From assembly GCA_020466095.1 (NCBI GenBank), contig CM035806.1:109984139-110048138 (forward strand): 64,000 nt of DNA, written 5' to 3'. A program made the position numbers and the translations under genes. Origin of the DNA: Chlorops oryzae (lineage: Eukaryota > Arthropoda > Insecta > Diptera > Chloropidae). Positions 20,742 through 32,934 of the stretch are shown piece after piece; positions within the stretch are counted from its first letter, which is position 1; the number at the start of each line of letters is the position of its first letter. Below the pieces are notes generated by a model. The model had not been told where the DNA came from, searched no databases, and saw only the letters and a list, made by a program, of their open reading frames with translations.

Positions 20742-21429
20742 TTTTTTTTCTTTTTTTTTATTAATTCAAAACTTCGCCTAAGCGTCCAACCTTGGGAGCT
20801 TAAGTTTAACTTAAGCGGTACTTTTTAAAGCACTCTGAAATTGATTCTGTCGCTTAAGCAACGTTATGCTTTGGTTCAATATGAAAACTCACATATTTTT
20901 TGCACCTGACGCATATTAATTGATTGCCATCAAACTCAAAACATGCCGATTGCGTTTCATTGAGCCAATTATTTATTTGTGCTCTTTTGGAAGCAAACTT
21001 CGTTGTCGGCATCTTATACGTTCATTTAAAAATCGAAGTAAAATTATAACTTTTGATTCAAATGACAAATATTTGCAACGGTTTTGCATTTGCCTACTAG
21101 ATCAGCAATTGTATTTCGCGTAAGACAAGTCGAAAACAATTATTTCATAAGGTTTTTTTCGTGCATATTAGTGCATATACGTGCATATTCCTGCATATTT
21201 TTGCATATTGGAAATATGCAAGAATATGCAAGAATATGCATTTATGCAAAATATGCAAAATGAAATAGGGCTCATTTGCAATATTTTCTTATGAAACGAA
21301 TTTGTGTGCAAACAAAATTTAAATCCGATCATCTATTAAAGATATGCATTTGCATATTATCCGCTGTCTATTTATTGTAGTAGTAAGTTTATGTAACAAA
21401 TCTGCATCAAAAATATTTCAAATCTCGTA

Positions 21430-22349
21430 CAGTAGAATCTCGCAAAAGTTAATCGATTTGTCCCAGGGGTAATAAACTTTTCCGAATTATTAACTTTTCC
21501 AAATTTTTTTCAAAACCGAAAAAATTAAAGAAATAGCGACTACATGCATAAAAATCTATTTTTGCAAACATAACAATAGTGTCCGACCGAAGGTTCGGCT
21601 TCGGCTTCGGTAATCGGCATAATCGGCCAATTCTTAATCTTCGGCTTCGGCTTCGGCTGGAAAAAGCCGAATATTTTAGCCGAATATTTTTGCATTTTAA
21701 TGGAAGTAAAAAAGTCACGATAGATTTTCAATTGCTTTATTGAGACCTTTTACACTAGTGAATTATTGCCGTAAATTCTCACTTTGTGGGCGACTAAAGC
21801 GAAAGAATTTAGAGAAAATTTGAGCGGTTTTTTTTTGTGCTTGTCAAATGAATAAAGACTGATTTTGTTTCCTTACTGTAAAATATTTTGCATTCGGCTT
21901 CGGCCTTCGGTCTTCGGCCGAAGTCTTCAACTCTGCCGATTGTTCGGCTTCGGCTTCGGCTAAAAATCCACCTTCGGTCGGACACTACATAACATGCTTA
22001 TTTTATTTAAATCTTTTGATTTAAACCATATTTATAATTATTTTACATACACAAGATCTGCTCGCGCACAACTCCTATTTTACAATAAGGTTGCACGCTT
22101 AGATAGAATTTGTCACTCTTAAGTGCTATCGTTATGATTTGCGTTGTCTTCTTTTGTTTTTCTTCGCTATTCCACGTAATACACATGAAATAGGGTTGAT
22201 TTAAGGAAAAAAAGGAAAAGAAAAAATATTACGCTCAGAAAAGTTAACGCCAAAATTAACTTTTTAGAACGCTACGTGGGCGCTGAATTTCGATTAACTT
22301 AACCAAGCGTTTAACTCATTCGAGCGGTAACTTTTGCGAGATTCTACTG
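21430..22349. mobile_element. pogo/Tigger-like MITE, TA target
   Basis: Ends CAGTAGAATCTCGCAAAAGT and the reverse complement, flanked by TA at 21428-21429 and 22350-22351. A second MITE is nested at 21577-21987. No transposase. Confidence 0.78.
21577..21987. mobile_element. hAT-type MITE nested in the pogo-like MITE
   Basis: Ends TAGTGTCCGACCGAAGGT and its reverse complement, flanked by CATAACAA and CATAACAT (7 of 8). The interior is rich in TTCGGC repeats that form mirrored blocks near both ends. Confidence 0.8.
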
Positions 22350-22351
22350 TA

Positions 22352-22898
22352 CAGTGAACTCTCGAAAACTCGAACTGAATAAAACCGGCACTGTTCAAGT
22401 TAACGAATTGTTCGAGTTTTGGAACGCCATATACTTTTTATTTATTTATGCGTTTTTTTTATCTTAAATTCAGTCTTTACTCGCATATTGATAGAAAATT
22501 TTAATATACTTAAACTTTTTAACTTCTCAAGATTTCTACAGTCCATTTCCAATTTAAAATTAATCAAAAACGAAGACTTTTTTGGTTTCGCACTGCTCTA
22601 CGTAAACAACGTGGAAAGATTCACAAAAATTTTGCGAAACTAACGGTGGATCTTGCCCAACCAAAACAAAATAAGAGAAAGACAGGCAAATACATGAGCG
22701 TGTGTACACAGGGATGATCACATGTCAACAAACGTATTTTGATTTGTGTTTTAATACATAAAACAAGAAGAAAATTTTGTTCGAGTTTTAGAGCCTTCAA
22801 ACTTTGTTCGAGTTTTAGAATAGTCAATGGTGAAAAAAAAATGTTCGAGTTTGCGGGGGTTCGAGTTTGTGGGTGTTCGAGTTTTCGAGAGTTCACTG
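22352..22898. mobile_element. pogo/Tigger-like MITE, 547 bp, abutting the previous one
   Basis: Ends CAGTGAACTCTCGAAAACTC and the reverse complement, with TA at 22350-22351 and 22899-22900. It shares the left TA with the neighbouring MITE, so one inserted at the edge of the other. TTCGAGTTT motifs are repeated inside the right end. Confidence 0.82.
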
Positions 22899-23067
22899 TA
22901 CTTCGATTTTTTCGTTTTTGTCCCTCTTCGTTACACTGTGTGGCGTACGGGTAGCGTATTCGCTACGAGTTTCAGGATTTCCTTACGCTTTGTGCTTTGA
23001 TTGCGATGTAGAAAAAAATTGTTATTGTCTGCTTTAACTTCGCATTCTGATCGTTGCCCCACCGAAA

Positions 23068-23146
23068 GGTAGTTAGCTCGACGGTTAAGACTATCGCTCA
23101 GCGAACTCGTGGGTTGGGGTTCGATCCCTGGCTCGTGTGAGAATAA
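23068..23146 (+). tRNA. tRNA-like sequence, low confidence
   Basis: TAGTTAGCTCGACGGTTAAG resembles an A box and GGTTCGATCCC matches a B box, followed by a run of T. The stems are imperfect, so this is more likely a tRNA-derived repeat than a gene. Confidence 0.4.
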
Positions 23147-23385
23147 TTTTTTTTTTTAGTACTTAGTTTTTTTTTATGTTTATATATTAATTTATTTTAT
23201 TATATAATTAATTTTGAAATAAAAAAATTTTTAAGTATAATTTCTTTATATTTTTTTTTTTTTATGTGTATTTATTTTTCAATTAATAAATTTTTGTAGT
23301 TTAAATTCTATTCGTGCGTTGCACAAAAACTTCAGCAACCAAAAACTCAAATTAGCGTTTTGATCAATTCATTAAATTTTCTTGT

Positions 23386-23455
23386 TTAGCGTAATGGTTA
23401 GGACACGGACTTACCAACCCCCAGAGGTCAGCGGTTCGAGGCTCGGCCAAGGCGA
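23386..23455 (+). tRNA. tRNA-like sequence, low confidence
   Basis: TAGCGTAATGGTTAGGACA resembles an A box and GGTTCGAGGCT resembles a B box at the right spacing. The T stem does not pair well. Probably a tRNA-derived fragment. Confidence 0.35.
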
Positions 23456-23944
23456 GAAAATTAAAAAAGAAGTGAAAAAGAAAAGATTTAAAGAAACAAA
23501 AAAGAAAAAAAAAAATACAAAACAAAGAGGAAAAAATGATTTTTTTTTTTCATAAAATGTGCCAAAATACAAATTGACCAAAAATCTACCCAACTGTATA
23601 TACTCCAGGTCTAGTTTATATGAGCAAAAACTGTGACTAGTAATTTTCCAATGACAGCTCAACGTTAAAAAAGACAGTTCAAAGCAGGGCTGGCAATGGT
23701 TCGGATTTTTGTGACGGTTCGGTTCAGCGGTTCAAAATTTTTGCGAACCGTGGTTTTGGTTCATGAACCGGTTCGACGACCTACCCGAACCACGGTTTCG
23801 ATTCAAAAAATGGTTCATTCCCATTTTGAATATGTTTTGATTGAAACTTATTATGGTTGGATACATTATTAAAATAAATGTTTTCAAATACTTACTACTA
23901 AAACAACAATATTTCCTCTTTTTTGTATTAATAAATTATTATAA

Positions 23945-25769
23945 CCCAATAAGCACAACGAGTTCGAATCGAATTCGAATCGAATTCGTTTTGACGTGCA
24001 AACTCTTCGCGGCGAGTGTTCGCGGCGAGCTCGAATCGAATTCGAATTCGTGAGGGAGTCACCTTTTTACGCGATTCATATTTTTTTTCGCATTTTTTAT
24101 CGTTTACGCATCGCGCGCGATTCGTATTTTGCTATCGTTTTGCTATCGCGCTTTATTCGAAGTTTTTATCATATTCGATTCGCCTTTTTGTCGAATTTTC
24201 GATTATATACGATTAGTAAAAAAAATTATTTAATTTTTATATTTAATGTATGATTCTAATAACAGTCTTATTATAAGACTATTTTCGGTAAAAAAAAAAA
24301 AAAAAAAAAACGGTTCTAATGCTGGTAACCACACTTTTGAATCCACCGGCTGTGGGATTTGAACACCGAACCTCTTGATTTCTAGTCATACTTATTTCTA
24401 GTCTGCTTACCCATTACGCCGTCTTCGTCGAATTGAAGTGAATGACTTTTTTTCGTTTATATTATATGTTTAGCTTGATTCTATATTTACCTCGAATGTC
24501 TTGCGATTTGGAAACAAATTAACAAATCTACCTTCGAGAATTAAAGTTTCGTATCCACTAAACACAAATATTTTAAAGAATTCGAATTGAATTCGAATCG
24601 CGGAAGGCAATTTTCGCGAGCTCGCGCTTTTATCGTATTTTGCGTTCGATTCGAGAGAAATAGCGATAAGAATTCGAACCGTTTGCAACGAGCTCGCCTC
24701 CAGCTCGCTTTTTTATCGTGGAATTCATAAGAGTCTTTAAGATTTCGAAGAAATCGACAATACGAAAAGTAAAGAAAAGAGCATTACAGATTTTTTAATG
24801 CAATACCTATTATTAAAAAAATATTCATGCTCCCATACTGTCCTTTTGATATATTCTTTCATTTTTCTTTGCCAATAAATAATGTTCATAATAATTGAAA
24901 ATAATTTAAATTTAAAATATAAATAATATGAAATATCAAAAAAAGGAGAAATTATTTTAATAGTGATCATACGAGTAACAAAATCACTAAAGGTCGAACA
25001 CTACCGAAAACGCTTGTTCATTTTGTTGTTACTTTGTTAATGAAAACACTCTTCAAAACAAATGCGGCATGTCGGCAGTGAAAGAGCTTATACGCACATT
25101 TTCGTTCCATGCATAAACCAAAAATCAAAATCGAATCGAAAATTTTCTTACATACGCACATCGTAACTTCTTCAAAAGAATTAAAGAAGAACAACAGAAG
25201 AAAAAACTCGACATATTCACATACACACACACGTAGTATGTTCAATACGACTTCAGTGTAGCAAAGCGAAGATGAAATAATTCTCGCTCATTTATGAGCG
25301 CAAATTGAGAGAGCTTAAACAAAAGTGAGAGAGCAAGAATAAAACTGAGAGCCTGGGAGTTATTGATGGCTGCTTTTTGGGTGCCAAACGCTTCTATGAA
25401 ATTATTCCTCTATATATTGTATGCTTAGTGGTAAGACTCTTATGAATTCCACGATATCTTCGAATCGAATTCGAATCGAACGCAAAATACGATAAAAGCG
25501 CGAGCTCGCGTATTCTTAAATCCGCGATAAAAAAGCGAGCTCGAGGCTAGCTCGTTGCAAACGATTCGAATTCTTATCGCTTTTTGTCTTCGAATCGAAT
25601 TCGAATCGAACGCAAAATACGATAAAAGCGCGATGTCGCGAAAATTGCCTTCCGCGAATTCGAATCGAATTCGAATCGAATTCGATTCGAATTCGTTTAA
25701 TGCGATTCGCGCTCTACGAATTCGATTCGAATTCGATTCGAACACGTTATCGTTTTTGTGTTTATTGGG
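23945..25769. mobile_element. insert rich in GAATTCGAATCG repeats with imperfect inverted ends
   Basis: CCCAATAAGCACAA on the left and TTGTGTTTATTGGG on the right bracket a segment full of TTCGAATCGAATTCG repeats, arranged as two mirrored zones (23960-24250 with 24580-24720, and 25450-25745). No target duplication was found and no gene inside. A tRNA-like stretch in reverse lies at 24345-24430. Confidence 0.55.
24345..24430 (-). tRNA. tRNA-like sequence, low confidence
   Basis: On the minus strand GGCGTAATGGGTAAGCAGA resembles an A box and GTGTTCAAATCCCAC resembles a B box, with a long spacer. Likely a decayed tRNA-derived element. Confidence 0.35.
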
Positions 25770-25951
25770 AAGCTTCCGAAGTATTATTGTAAAGAAACGA
25801 TCAATACATAAAAAAATACTTGTCCATTAACAATAAAAACAATTTTTTATAACCAAATATTGGCCTTAAAACTACTCAAAAAACTTAAAGAAATTCACGA
25901 TTATTTTTCGGAGAACTGTTAACTTGTTTAATGTGTGATATGTTCTGCCGT

Positions 25952-27860
25952 TCATGTTTTTTTATTTAAATTAATTAACAAAATGTCCTCAAGCAATTCT
26001 TTATCAATGCTACCCCGCAAGTCGGATAAAATAAATTTCAAAGTCGAAAATGATCTTTCAACTGAAACTTGTGTACACGGTACTGCCAAGACTACGAGTG
26101 CAGCTAGCCGTAGTTGTTGTGAAGGATAATTTTGCCAAAAGTGAATAATATTTGTGTTCTGTGGAAGTCGCTTTACACAATCGAAAGCTTCAACCGCACA
26201 TAGCTGATCCCAAGCATTTTCACAAGGTATTTGATTTTCAACTTGCTTAAGAATGGTTTCGAGCTCGTCGTCACTGTTAGTCTTAGATGTCGTAGAATCA
26301 TTCAAAATGGAAGATTGAAAAGTTTGAGAGATTGTATAACGCTGATTATATGATTTTTAGCAATTGATTTTTGGGCTTCATTTAATAAAACTTGATAGCG
26401 TGCGTCAAGAAAAACGCTTGCCAAAACAGGAAATGAATCCAAAAAATCCTTGCTACGACCTGTTAATGCTTTTAACAAATCCCTGCTGTAATTATCGCTT
26501 TGCTTTTCTAAATGTACTGTTAGCTTATACCAAGCAATGAAAAAATCACTAGGTAATATATCAGCCTTTTTCAGTTTTAAACATACTTCTGAAACAGGTT
26601 GAAGAGCATTAAAGAAATTTTGTAATGTCGAACATTCAAGGTTTGACAAATATAGTTCTTTGAAGTCTTTGGAGTGTTTTTGACAAAAATTTTTCAGTAC
26701 TAGTAAGCGCTCACACATTTGAAACGTTGAATTCCAGAGTGTTGCGCAATCGAGAAAAGCCATTGGCAAATTTTCGAGCTGTAAAAGATTTAAAGGTGTT
26801 GGGTTCCGAAGTTTTCTGCAAACTTTGCGAATCTTTTCGCAATTAAATTTACTACCTTTTAAAAAATCACCCACGGCGAGGTGAAGTGTATGCGCAGCAC
26901 ACCTTAAAGTAATAACTGGAGAGTTTTCTAGAGACCTAGTTCATTAGCATCGCCTTCTTCAATGTTATCATATGAAATGTCATCTTTTTCCGTTTCGCAC
27001 AACGAAACTGTACATTCACGTTCGCCTTCTTTTCGTTCATCTAATATTTTGCCAGTTTTCACCATGTTTGCTGCGTTGTCTATAGTCATGGTGTAAATTT
27101 GTTGCAACGAAACGTCGTAGGATTCCAATACAGTGCATATAATATTGGATATGTTTTCACTTGTATGCTGCACATGCAATTCTTTCATGGCAAGAGTTCT
27201 TATTTGAATAACGCCATCATGAAAAAACTGCGCATTTATGCCAATAATTGAGCGTGTAAGCCGTGATACACAATCAACTTTCAACGAAAAATATCTAAAA
27301 ACAAAAACTATTTTGCGATATTTATATAAAAACATTTATTTTACCTACTTATTCTTTAAAACAGCTTTGAAATTATCCCTTATAATTGTAGCTTCTTCAA
27401 TGATTTGGTCCCGAATATTTTTCCTGTTTATGCTCAGAGGAGGATCGAGAGCGTTGCAGATCGGATCTAAAATTTTTCGAAAGCCACTGTCCTCTAAAGG
27501 CAACAGCGGTCTTCCGTTTTTTGTTACTAATTCCAGGCACGCGTTTTTTATTTGCTCTCTGGTAATGTTTACTTTAATATATTGCGGGCTGTTAAGTACA
27601 AAACCGCGCAGCGTTGTTTGGGTTGGCGACTTCTTGTGTACCAATTCTTTTCGTTCTTTTTTTATTCCCTGTACCTTCTCAAAAATGTTTACATGCTTTC
27701 TTTTTAAATGCCGGAGGAGGTTTTCGGAATGATTTCCCGCCATTTGTATTGAACATGCTTTGCATTTACTTTTGCCTTCAGCGGCATCGTACACAAATTC
27801 CTCCAAGACTGGATTCTTGTCAATGCTGCCGAAAAAATAAACACATCTTTCTAATTGCAT
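25952..27860 (-). pseudogene. hAT transposase with one intron and two frameshifts
   Basis: Reading leftward from ATG 27860: a BED-type zinc finger (C33, C36, H51, H56) in the first 60 residues. An intron at 27295-27348 (GTAGGT...TTTTAG) joins in frame to YFSLKVDCVSRLTRS. Next come TIDNAANM with a catalytic-type aspartate, CAAHTLHLAV (hAT C-x2-H), and WNSTFQMCERL. The carboxy-terminal dimerisation part VPCTQVSVERSFSTLKFILS ends near 25955. Frameshifts lie near 26930 and 26330. The protein would cut and reinsert the element with 8-bp duplications; as it stands it is not made full length. Confidence 0.87.
27295..27348 (-). other. intron in the hAT transposase, 54 bp
   Basis: On the minus strand it begins GTAGGTAAAAT and ends GTTTTTAG. 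Removal restores the frame into the conserved FSLKVD segment, so it is a true intron rather than damage. Confidence 0.72.
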
Positions 27861-28590
27861 ATGCTCTGTGATTTACAAAATGCCAAAATAGTTAATAATT
27901 CATCTGCGCGCGCATTCTTAGTAATATGCAAAAATAGGTATTAACTTAATTGTACGTTCCAGCATTACAGAAATGCTAAGAATAAGGCATTTTTTGTTTT
28001 TTGGCCAAGACTTACTTTTTTGAAAACGTGTATTTTCCCTTTACTTTGTCGTGATCCATTTTATAATGGATCTTATTGAAAAATCCCAATTCTTCTTTTA
28101 ACTTTCGTACTCCTTCTTCTGAAAATTGCGCGAGAGAAACTGTCAAAAATATTGTGCTGTGAAGTTTTTTACTTTTACAAACCTACTCATTACAAAAAAG
28201 AAGCTATGTGAGCAATACCAACATAACGTTGGGGCCACACAGGTATGAAGTTGCATACATGTTGTAATAGAGGATATAATGCAAAAACGAAAAAAATAAT
28301 AATTTTCTGAACCGGTTCGAACCGAACCACTTTTTTGTGAAATATGGTTTAGTTCGCGGTTTGGTTCACTATAAAAAGTGCGGTTCAAGGTTCGGTTCAG
28401 ATCCGGCAATAATTCGGAGGTTCCGGTTCAAAAAGTGGTTCGGTTCGAACCACTTGCCAGCCCTGGTTCAAAGCATTGGTTGGCAAATTAAGAGGGAGAA
28501 GTCCTGTTTTTTTGTGACTAGTCGGGGAGTAGTTGGAATTACTGCAGGGTAGTTTTAAAGCAGAGGTTGTCAGGGTTCGAACATACACAT

Positions 28591-29327
28591 CAGAGACCTG
28601 CAACGAATGTTTCATTTCAAATTCAAAAACGAAATTTTATTGCTACAGTCATGTTTCCATTCGACACTAGTTTCATTGAATACTGTCGTATAGTGATTTT
28701 TTTTAAATGAATAGTGTGATCTTATATACACTGCATAAGTTTGTATCGAATTTCAATATTGCTATGTTCAAATGGTGAATGATTTTGAATCATTCGTTGC
28801 CCTTTTCATTTGAAAAAATTATTTCAAACAGAAAATTTAATTATTAATATGGATATAGCTGAAAAACTGAAGAGCGGAGAATATTCATTAGAAAAAAAAG
28901 GAGGAGTTCCAGCAAAATATGGAAGATTTTTGCACTCATTGCAAAAGAAGATGGAACAGTTATCGACGGAATAGTGCACTGCCGATCGTAAATGACTTAG
29001 TGCCACGAATCTTGCACGGCCAACAACAACGCCAATATTGGGCAATGTGTAATATTGTTTTCATGGATTCATGGTTAATACTATTAGTTATATTTTCTTA
29101 CAGAAAGCGTTTAAATTGTTTCACATAGTAGGCGTTGTATTTTTGAAGCATTCGTGAATACATTCAATCAATCACTGCTTTTTTTTTCTATTTCACACTA
29201 CACTACACTATATTCAATGAATAGTGTATTAGCAGTATTCACAAATATATTGCCTACTGCTTGCTATGTTTTCAATTTTTTGAGAATGTTTCATATAGGC
29301 AAATGAATGCACTCATGCAGGTCTCTG
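28591..29327. mobile_element. hAT-type MITE, 737 bp, in the hAT2 terminus
   Basis: Ends CAGAGACCTGCA and its reverse complement, flanked by ATACACAT and ATACGCAT (7 of 8). ATTCATTGAAT-like motifs recur inside. It splits the hAT2 terminal repeat just before CGCATAAGTG. Confidence 0.82.
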
Positions 29328-29637
29328 ATACGCATAAGTGCCTATGTGTTGAAAGCTTATAAAACAGAGGTTTTCAGGTCCATTAAACGTCCATAAGCGA
29401 CATTCAAAAGCTGTTTTATAGCTTTCACACCGACAGCGTGTACATGTGAGTTCGAAAGCTGTTTTTTTAAATTTCGAGAGAACGCGAGAGAGCAGCGCAA
29501 CTGACGCTCTTTTTTTCGTATGCTTTTTTCTTTTGCGCTAGTACACGCTAAAATATGAGCACGGCGAATCGTCACTGGCGAATTCTATTTCTTTCCTTCG
29601 ATAGAGCTCAAGCGAAACAGACGTTTTTTGAAAATAC

Positions 29638-31388
29638 ATGTTGCCTAGCAGAATGGAAAAAATTTTTTTTCCCGAAAGTATTTATTGCGTGCCGCAATGT
29701 TTAGCATGTGGGAAGATTGTTTCAAACTACTCTACTGTTTTAAAAAATCACTGCCGCAGATACCATCATGAGTTGCTTTTATTAAAAGGCGAGGAATTTC
29801 GAACAAAAATTAAGGTTTTGAAAGAAAACTTTTACACAGAAATGGCGTTAGAAGCTTTCGAAGTAATGGGTAAATTTCTTAATTTTAATGAGTTTTCTCC
29901 AAATCTTGCTTTGGCAAAACAATGTAGGCCATTAAATGATGGAATTTTTATAAAAGAAATTACTAAAGCAATTCTTGAGTGCTTTGGAGATAAAGGAATG
30001 GAGTTGGTGGATATGATTGATAACATTCCGCTTTCTATTTCCACTATAATTCGTAGAACTGAAGTTATAAGCTCGTACCTCCTTGATGAAATAAAGCGAA
30101 AATGTATCTCAAGCAAATATTTTTCTTTGGCCTTAGATGATACAACCGATATTAACTCCATTAGCCAGCTTGTTATATTCGTAAAAACTGTCGATTCTGA
30201 TTTTGGTATCCAAGAAGACATGCTTGCTCTTATACCGATGATAGGCCATGTAAATGGAAAGACACTCTTTAGGGCTGTGGAAGAAGCTGTGTTTTTATGG
30301 GCTGAAAAATCTAAATTGAGCTCCCTTTGCACAGATGGTGCCAAGGTAATGTTGGGAGAAGGGGAGGGATTACTCGGACAATTCCGAAAGAATAATTTCA
30401 ATATGCGCCATACCCATTGCATAATTCACCAACAAGTTCTTGCATCAAAAATATTGAATACACTACCAGCCTTGAATACTGCGGTCAAGATAATTAATAA
30501 ATTGAAAGGTGGGCATAACGCCCTTACCCATCGCAAATTAAAAAGTTTTCTGGAAGGGGTTGAAGCCGAGTACGGCGATCTACTTCTACATACCGAAGTC
30601 AGATGGCTCAGCCGGGGAAAATGCTTACAGCGACTTTACGAGCTGCGTGCAGATATTATAGAATTTCTGAAAAAGGAAAACTTAAAATGTTCTGCGGAAA
30701 TTTTGACCCACTTAGAAAATCCAGATTTTATAGCAGATTTAGCATTTTTAAGCGATCTTACATTTTATCTGAACACTCTAAATTTACAACTTCAAGGCGG
30801 GAAAAAATTATTGGTCGATATTTTGAACGCAGTTGATGAGTTCAATCGCAGATTAGGACTTCTCAAAAAGCAATTTATGGAGAGCAACTTTTCAAATTTT
30901 CCGAAGGCAAAAGAGGCTTACAATAACCTCAATAGTCGCGATATCTTTAGTAAACATAGCGAAATCCTTCAATGTGTAGTAAAATGCTTCGAAAATAAAT
31001 TTGAAGGCCTTAGTGATATTCGAAACTTAATAAGACTTTTCGAAGAACCACTAAAATGTGACGCTACTAAATACGGCATTGCACTACAAAATGAAATTTT
31101 AATGATGCAATCAGATTTGACAGTTCCAATTAACACAGGAATTAATTTTTGGAAAAATATTGACGAAGGAAAGTATGGTCAAACAAAGGAAGCTATGTAC
31201 AAATTGCTGTCGATGTTTGGCACCACTTACTTGTGTGAAAGTTCCTTCTCCTACCTCAAACTAATTCAAACGCGTCATAGAAGTCAACTGTCATAAAACA
31301 CCTTCAGGATTTACTTCGCATCAAATGCTACCAGAATGATATAGACCTCAATTACTTTGTCGAACATACCCCTTCTTCGCAGCATTAA
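29638..31388 (+). CDS. hAT transposase (ZBED/GTF2IRD2-like group), one late frameshift
   Basis: The longest intact frame in the window, 552 codons from ATG 29638 (start context ATACATGTTG). It has a BED-type finger (C21, C24, H38, H43), the first catalytic aspartate in FSLALDDTTD near residue 166, the second in SLCTDGAKVM near 232, HCIIHQQVLASK, and the conserved EVRWLSRGKCLQRL. The dimerisation segment CESSFSYLKLIQTRHRSQL comes at the end. A one-base shift near 31292 changes the frame; the expected last 30 residues continue in the next frame to TAA 31386-31388. The protein resembles the hAT group that gave rise to vertebrate ZBED and GTF2IRD2 genes. Loss of the tail may or may not destroy activity. 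Confidence 0.88.
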
Positions 31389-31813
31389 ATGACTTCATAT
31401 AGTCCGGTCAAATTAGACCAAAAAATAAGTGCGAGGTTACATAAATTCCCACCAAGCTGAAAATCGGCATTATTGTTTAAAATATAATAAAAAATAAAAT
31501 TGGAAAGTTCCCCATCATTCCCCTGTATGGAAAAAATTTTATTCAAGGTCAAAGGTCAAAAAAATCAGTTTTTCGCGATTTTTAGCAAAACGGTAAGTTT
31601 TATCATAAAATTACCTTAAATGAAAATTGTAGATCATACGATTATCTAAAAAAAATGTCTATATGTCTTTTTTCCTACGGACTACCGTTTTTGAGAGATA
31701 ACGATCCAAAAAGTTGTAAAAGCTGTAGATAATCGTCATAATATGCATGAGTACGCCAAAAAGTCGGACTGTTTTGTTCTCTCGCATGTACACATTGTCA
31801 AGGCCGGTCCTGC

Positions 31814-31996
31814 TCTAATATTGAATCACCAACACTGGAGGATCCGTTTGATTCCGAAGAGGCGACATGCGATACATCGCTATTAACGCAGTTTACATGT
31901 ACTCAGGATGAAGATGAAGAAGAATAGGGTGAAAAAGAACAAGATGAACAAGAAGAAGAAGAACAAGAATTTGAAAGTTACGACTCGTACGATTAA
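31814..31996 (+). pseudogene. acidic carboxy-terminal tail of an unknown element protein
   Basis: A 60-codon frame with one internal TAG (31925-31927), very rich in Glu, Asp and Gln, ending YDSYD then TAA at 31994-31996. It may be the end of the transposase of the 31401-33295 element, most of which is gone. Function not known. Confidence 0.35.
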
Positions 31997-32010
31997 ATTT
32001 CACTACTTTT

Positions 32011-32934
32011 TATACCCGACACACTCTGTGTCGAGGGTATATTGCGTTTGTGTGGTTGTTTGTAACACCCAGAACCAGTCGAGATAGAACATACAAAATA
32101 TATATAGAAATGATCAGCGTCACCAGGAGAATCGATTTAGGCATGTCCGTCTGTCTGTCCGTCTGTCTGTCCGTCTGTCTGTCCGTCTGTCTGTCCCTCT
32201 GTCTGTCCGTCTGTCTGTCCGTCTGTCCGTCTGTTTGTATACAGTTTTCTTATCGAAGGAGTTGAGCAATAGCGACAAAATTTGGTATGCGTGCACACGG
32301 GGACATGAGTAAGAACAAGTTCGAGAGTGGACCCAATCGGACAATTTTAAGGGGTACCTCCAGTACTAGGGTCTGTTACGAAAATCACAAAAACTGCTCT
32401 AAAATCTAAATTTTTCAAGATATTTTGATGAAATTCGATATTTGATCATATTTAAAGGCCAGTAGTATTATTTCCAAAAATTGATAAAGTGGGCGTGGCA
32501 GAAGGGCGGTTTTTGAAAATTGTCTCCTACACCCGAAATTCAAATGGGACTTGAACGAAATTTGGCACTTGTGCTTCCTTTGAAGCCTTAAACATCCTTC
32601 CAAAAAATTTCTTTGATCGGTCCTTTTATAAGGGTACCTCCAGTACTAGGGTCTGTCACAAAAATCCCAAAACTGCCTTAAAATCGGACTTTTTCGAATT
32701 ATTTTGATGAAACTTATAATTTGAGCGTATATTTAAGCCTCCGATTATAGTTCAATAAAAATTGGAAAATTGGGCGTGGCAAAGGGGCAGTTTTCATAAA
32801 GAAATCTATCAAAAGTCGGTATATGGGGCCCCTTATGGTCTTAAACACCTCTTGATATTAAAAATGATTTGAACATGTGTGTCTGTGTCGGGTATTCTAT
32901 TGTCAGGCTCGCCTGACTATAACACCCTTACTTG
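32011..32934 (+). mobile_element. mini-me family 1, copy E (full length)
   Basis: Complete copy from TATACCCGACACACTCTGTG to CACCCTTACTTG, with 33-bp core, a long GTCTGTCC tract (32150-32235) and both internal blocks. It can serve as the reference for the family in this window. Confidence 0.87.

Larger units (their letters stand above)
20396..21370. mobile_element. hAT-type MITE, 975 bp, carrying a tRNA-like sequence
   Basis: Ends TAGACAGCGGAT and its reverse complement, flanked by TTTATTGT at 20388-20395 and 21371-21378 (perfect 8 bp). Subterminal ATATGCA repeats occur on both sides (20500-20585 and 21170-21260), probably binding sites for the transposase. A tRNA-like sequence lies inside. 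Confidence 0.85.
23685..28465 (-). mobile_element. complete hAT transposon, 4.8 kb, 8-bp target duplication
   Basis: Ends CAGGGCTGGCAATGGTTCGG and the reverse complement of CAGGGCTGGCAAGTGGTTCG, flanked by GTTCAAAG at 23677-23684 and 28466-28473 (perfect). A GGTTCGGTTC-rich subterminal zone lies at both ends. The transposase is on the minus strand. An unrelated inverted-end insert occupies 23945-25769. Confidence 0.9.

Noticed and set aside
24470..25830. Frames with repeated FEFDSN-type peptides
   Set aside because: They come from GAATTCGAATCG repeats and occur in mirrored frames on both strands.
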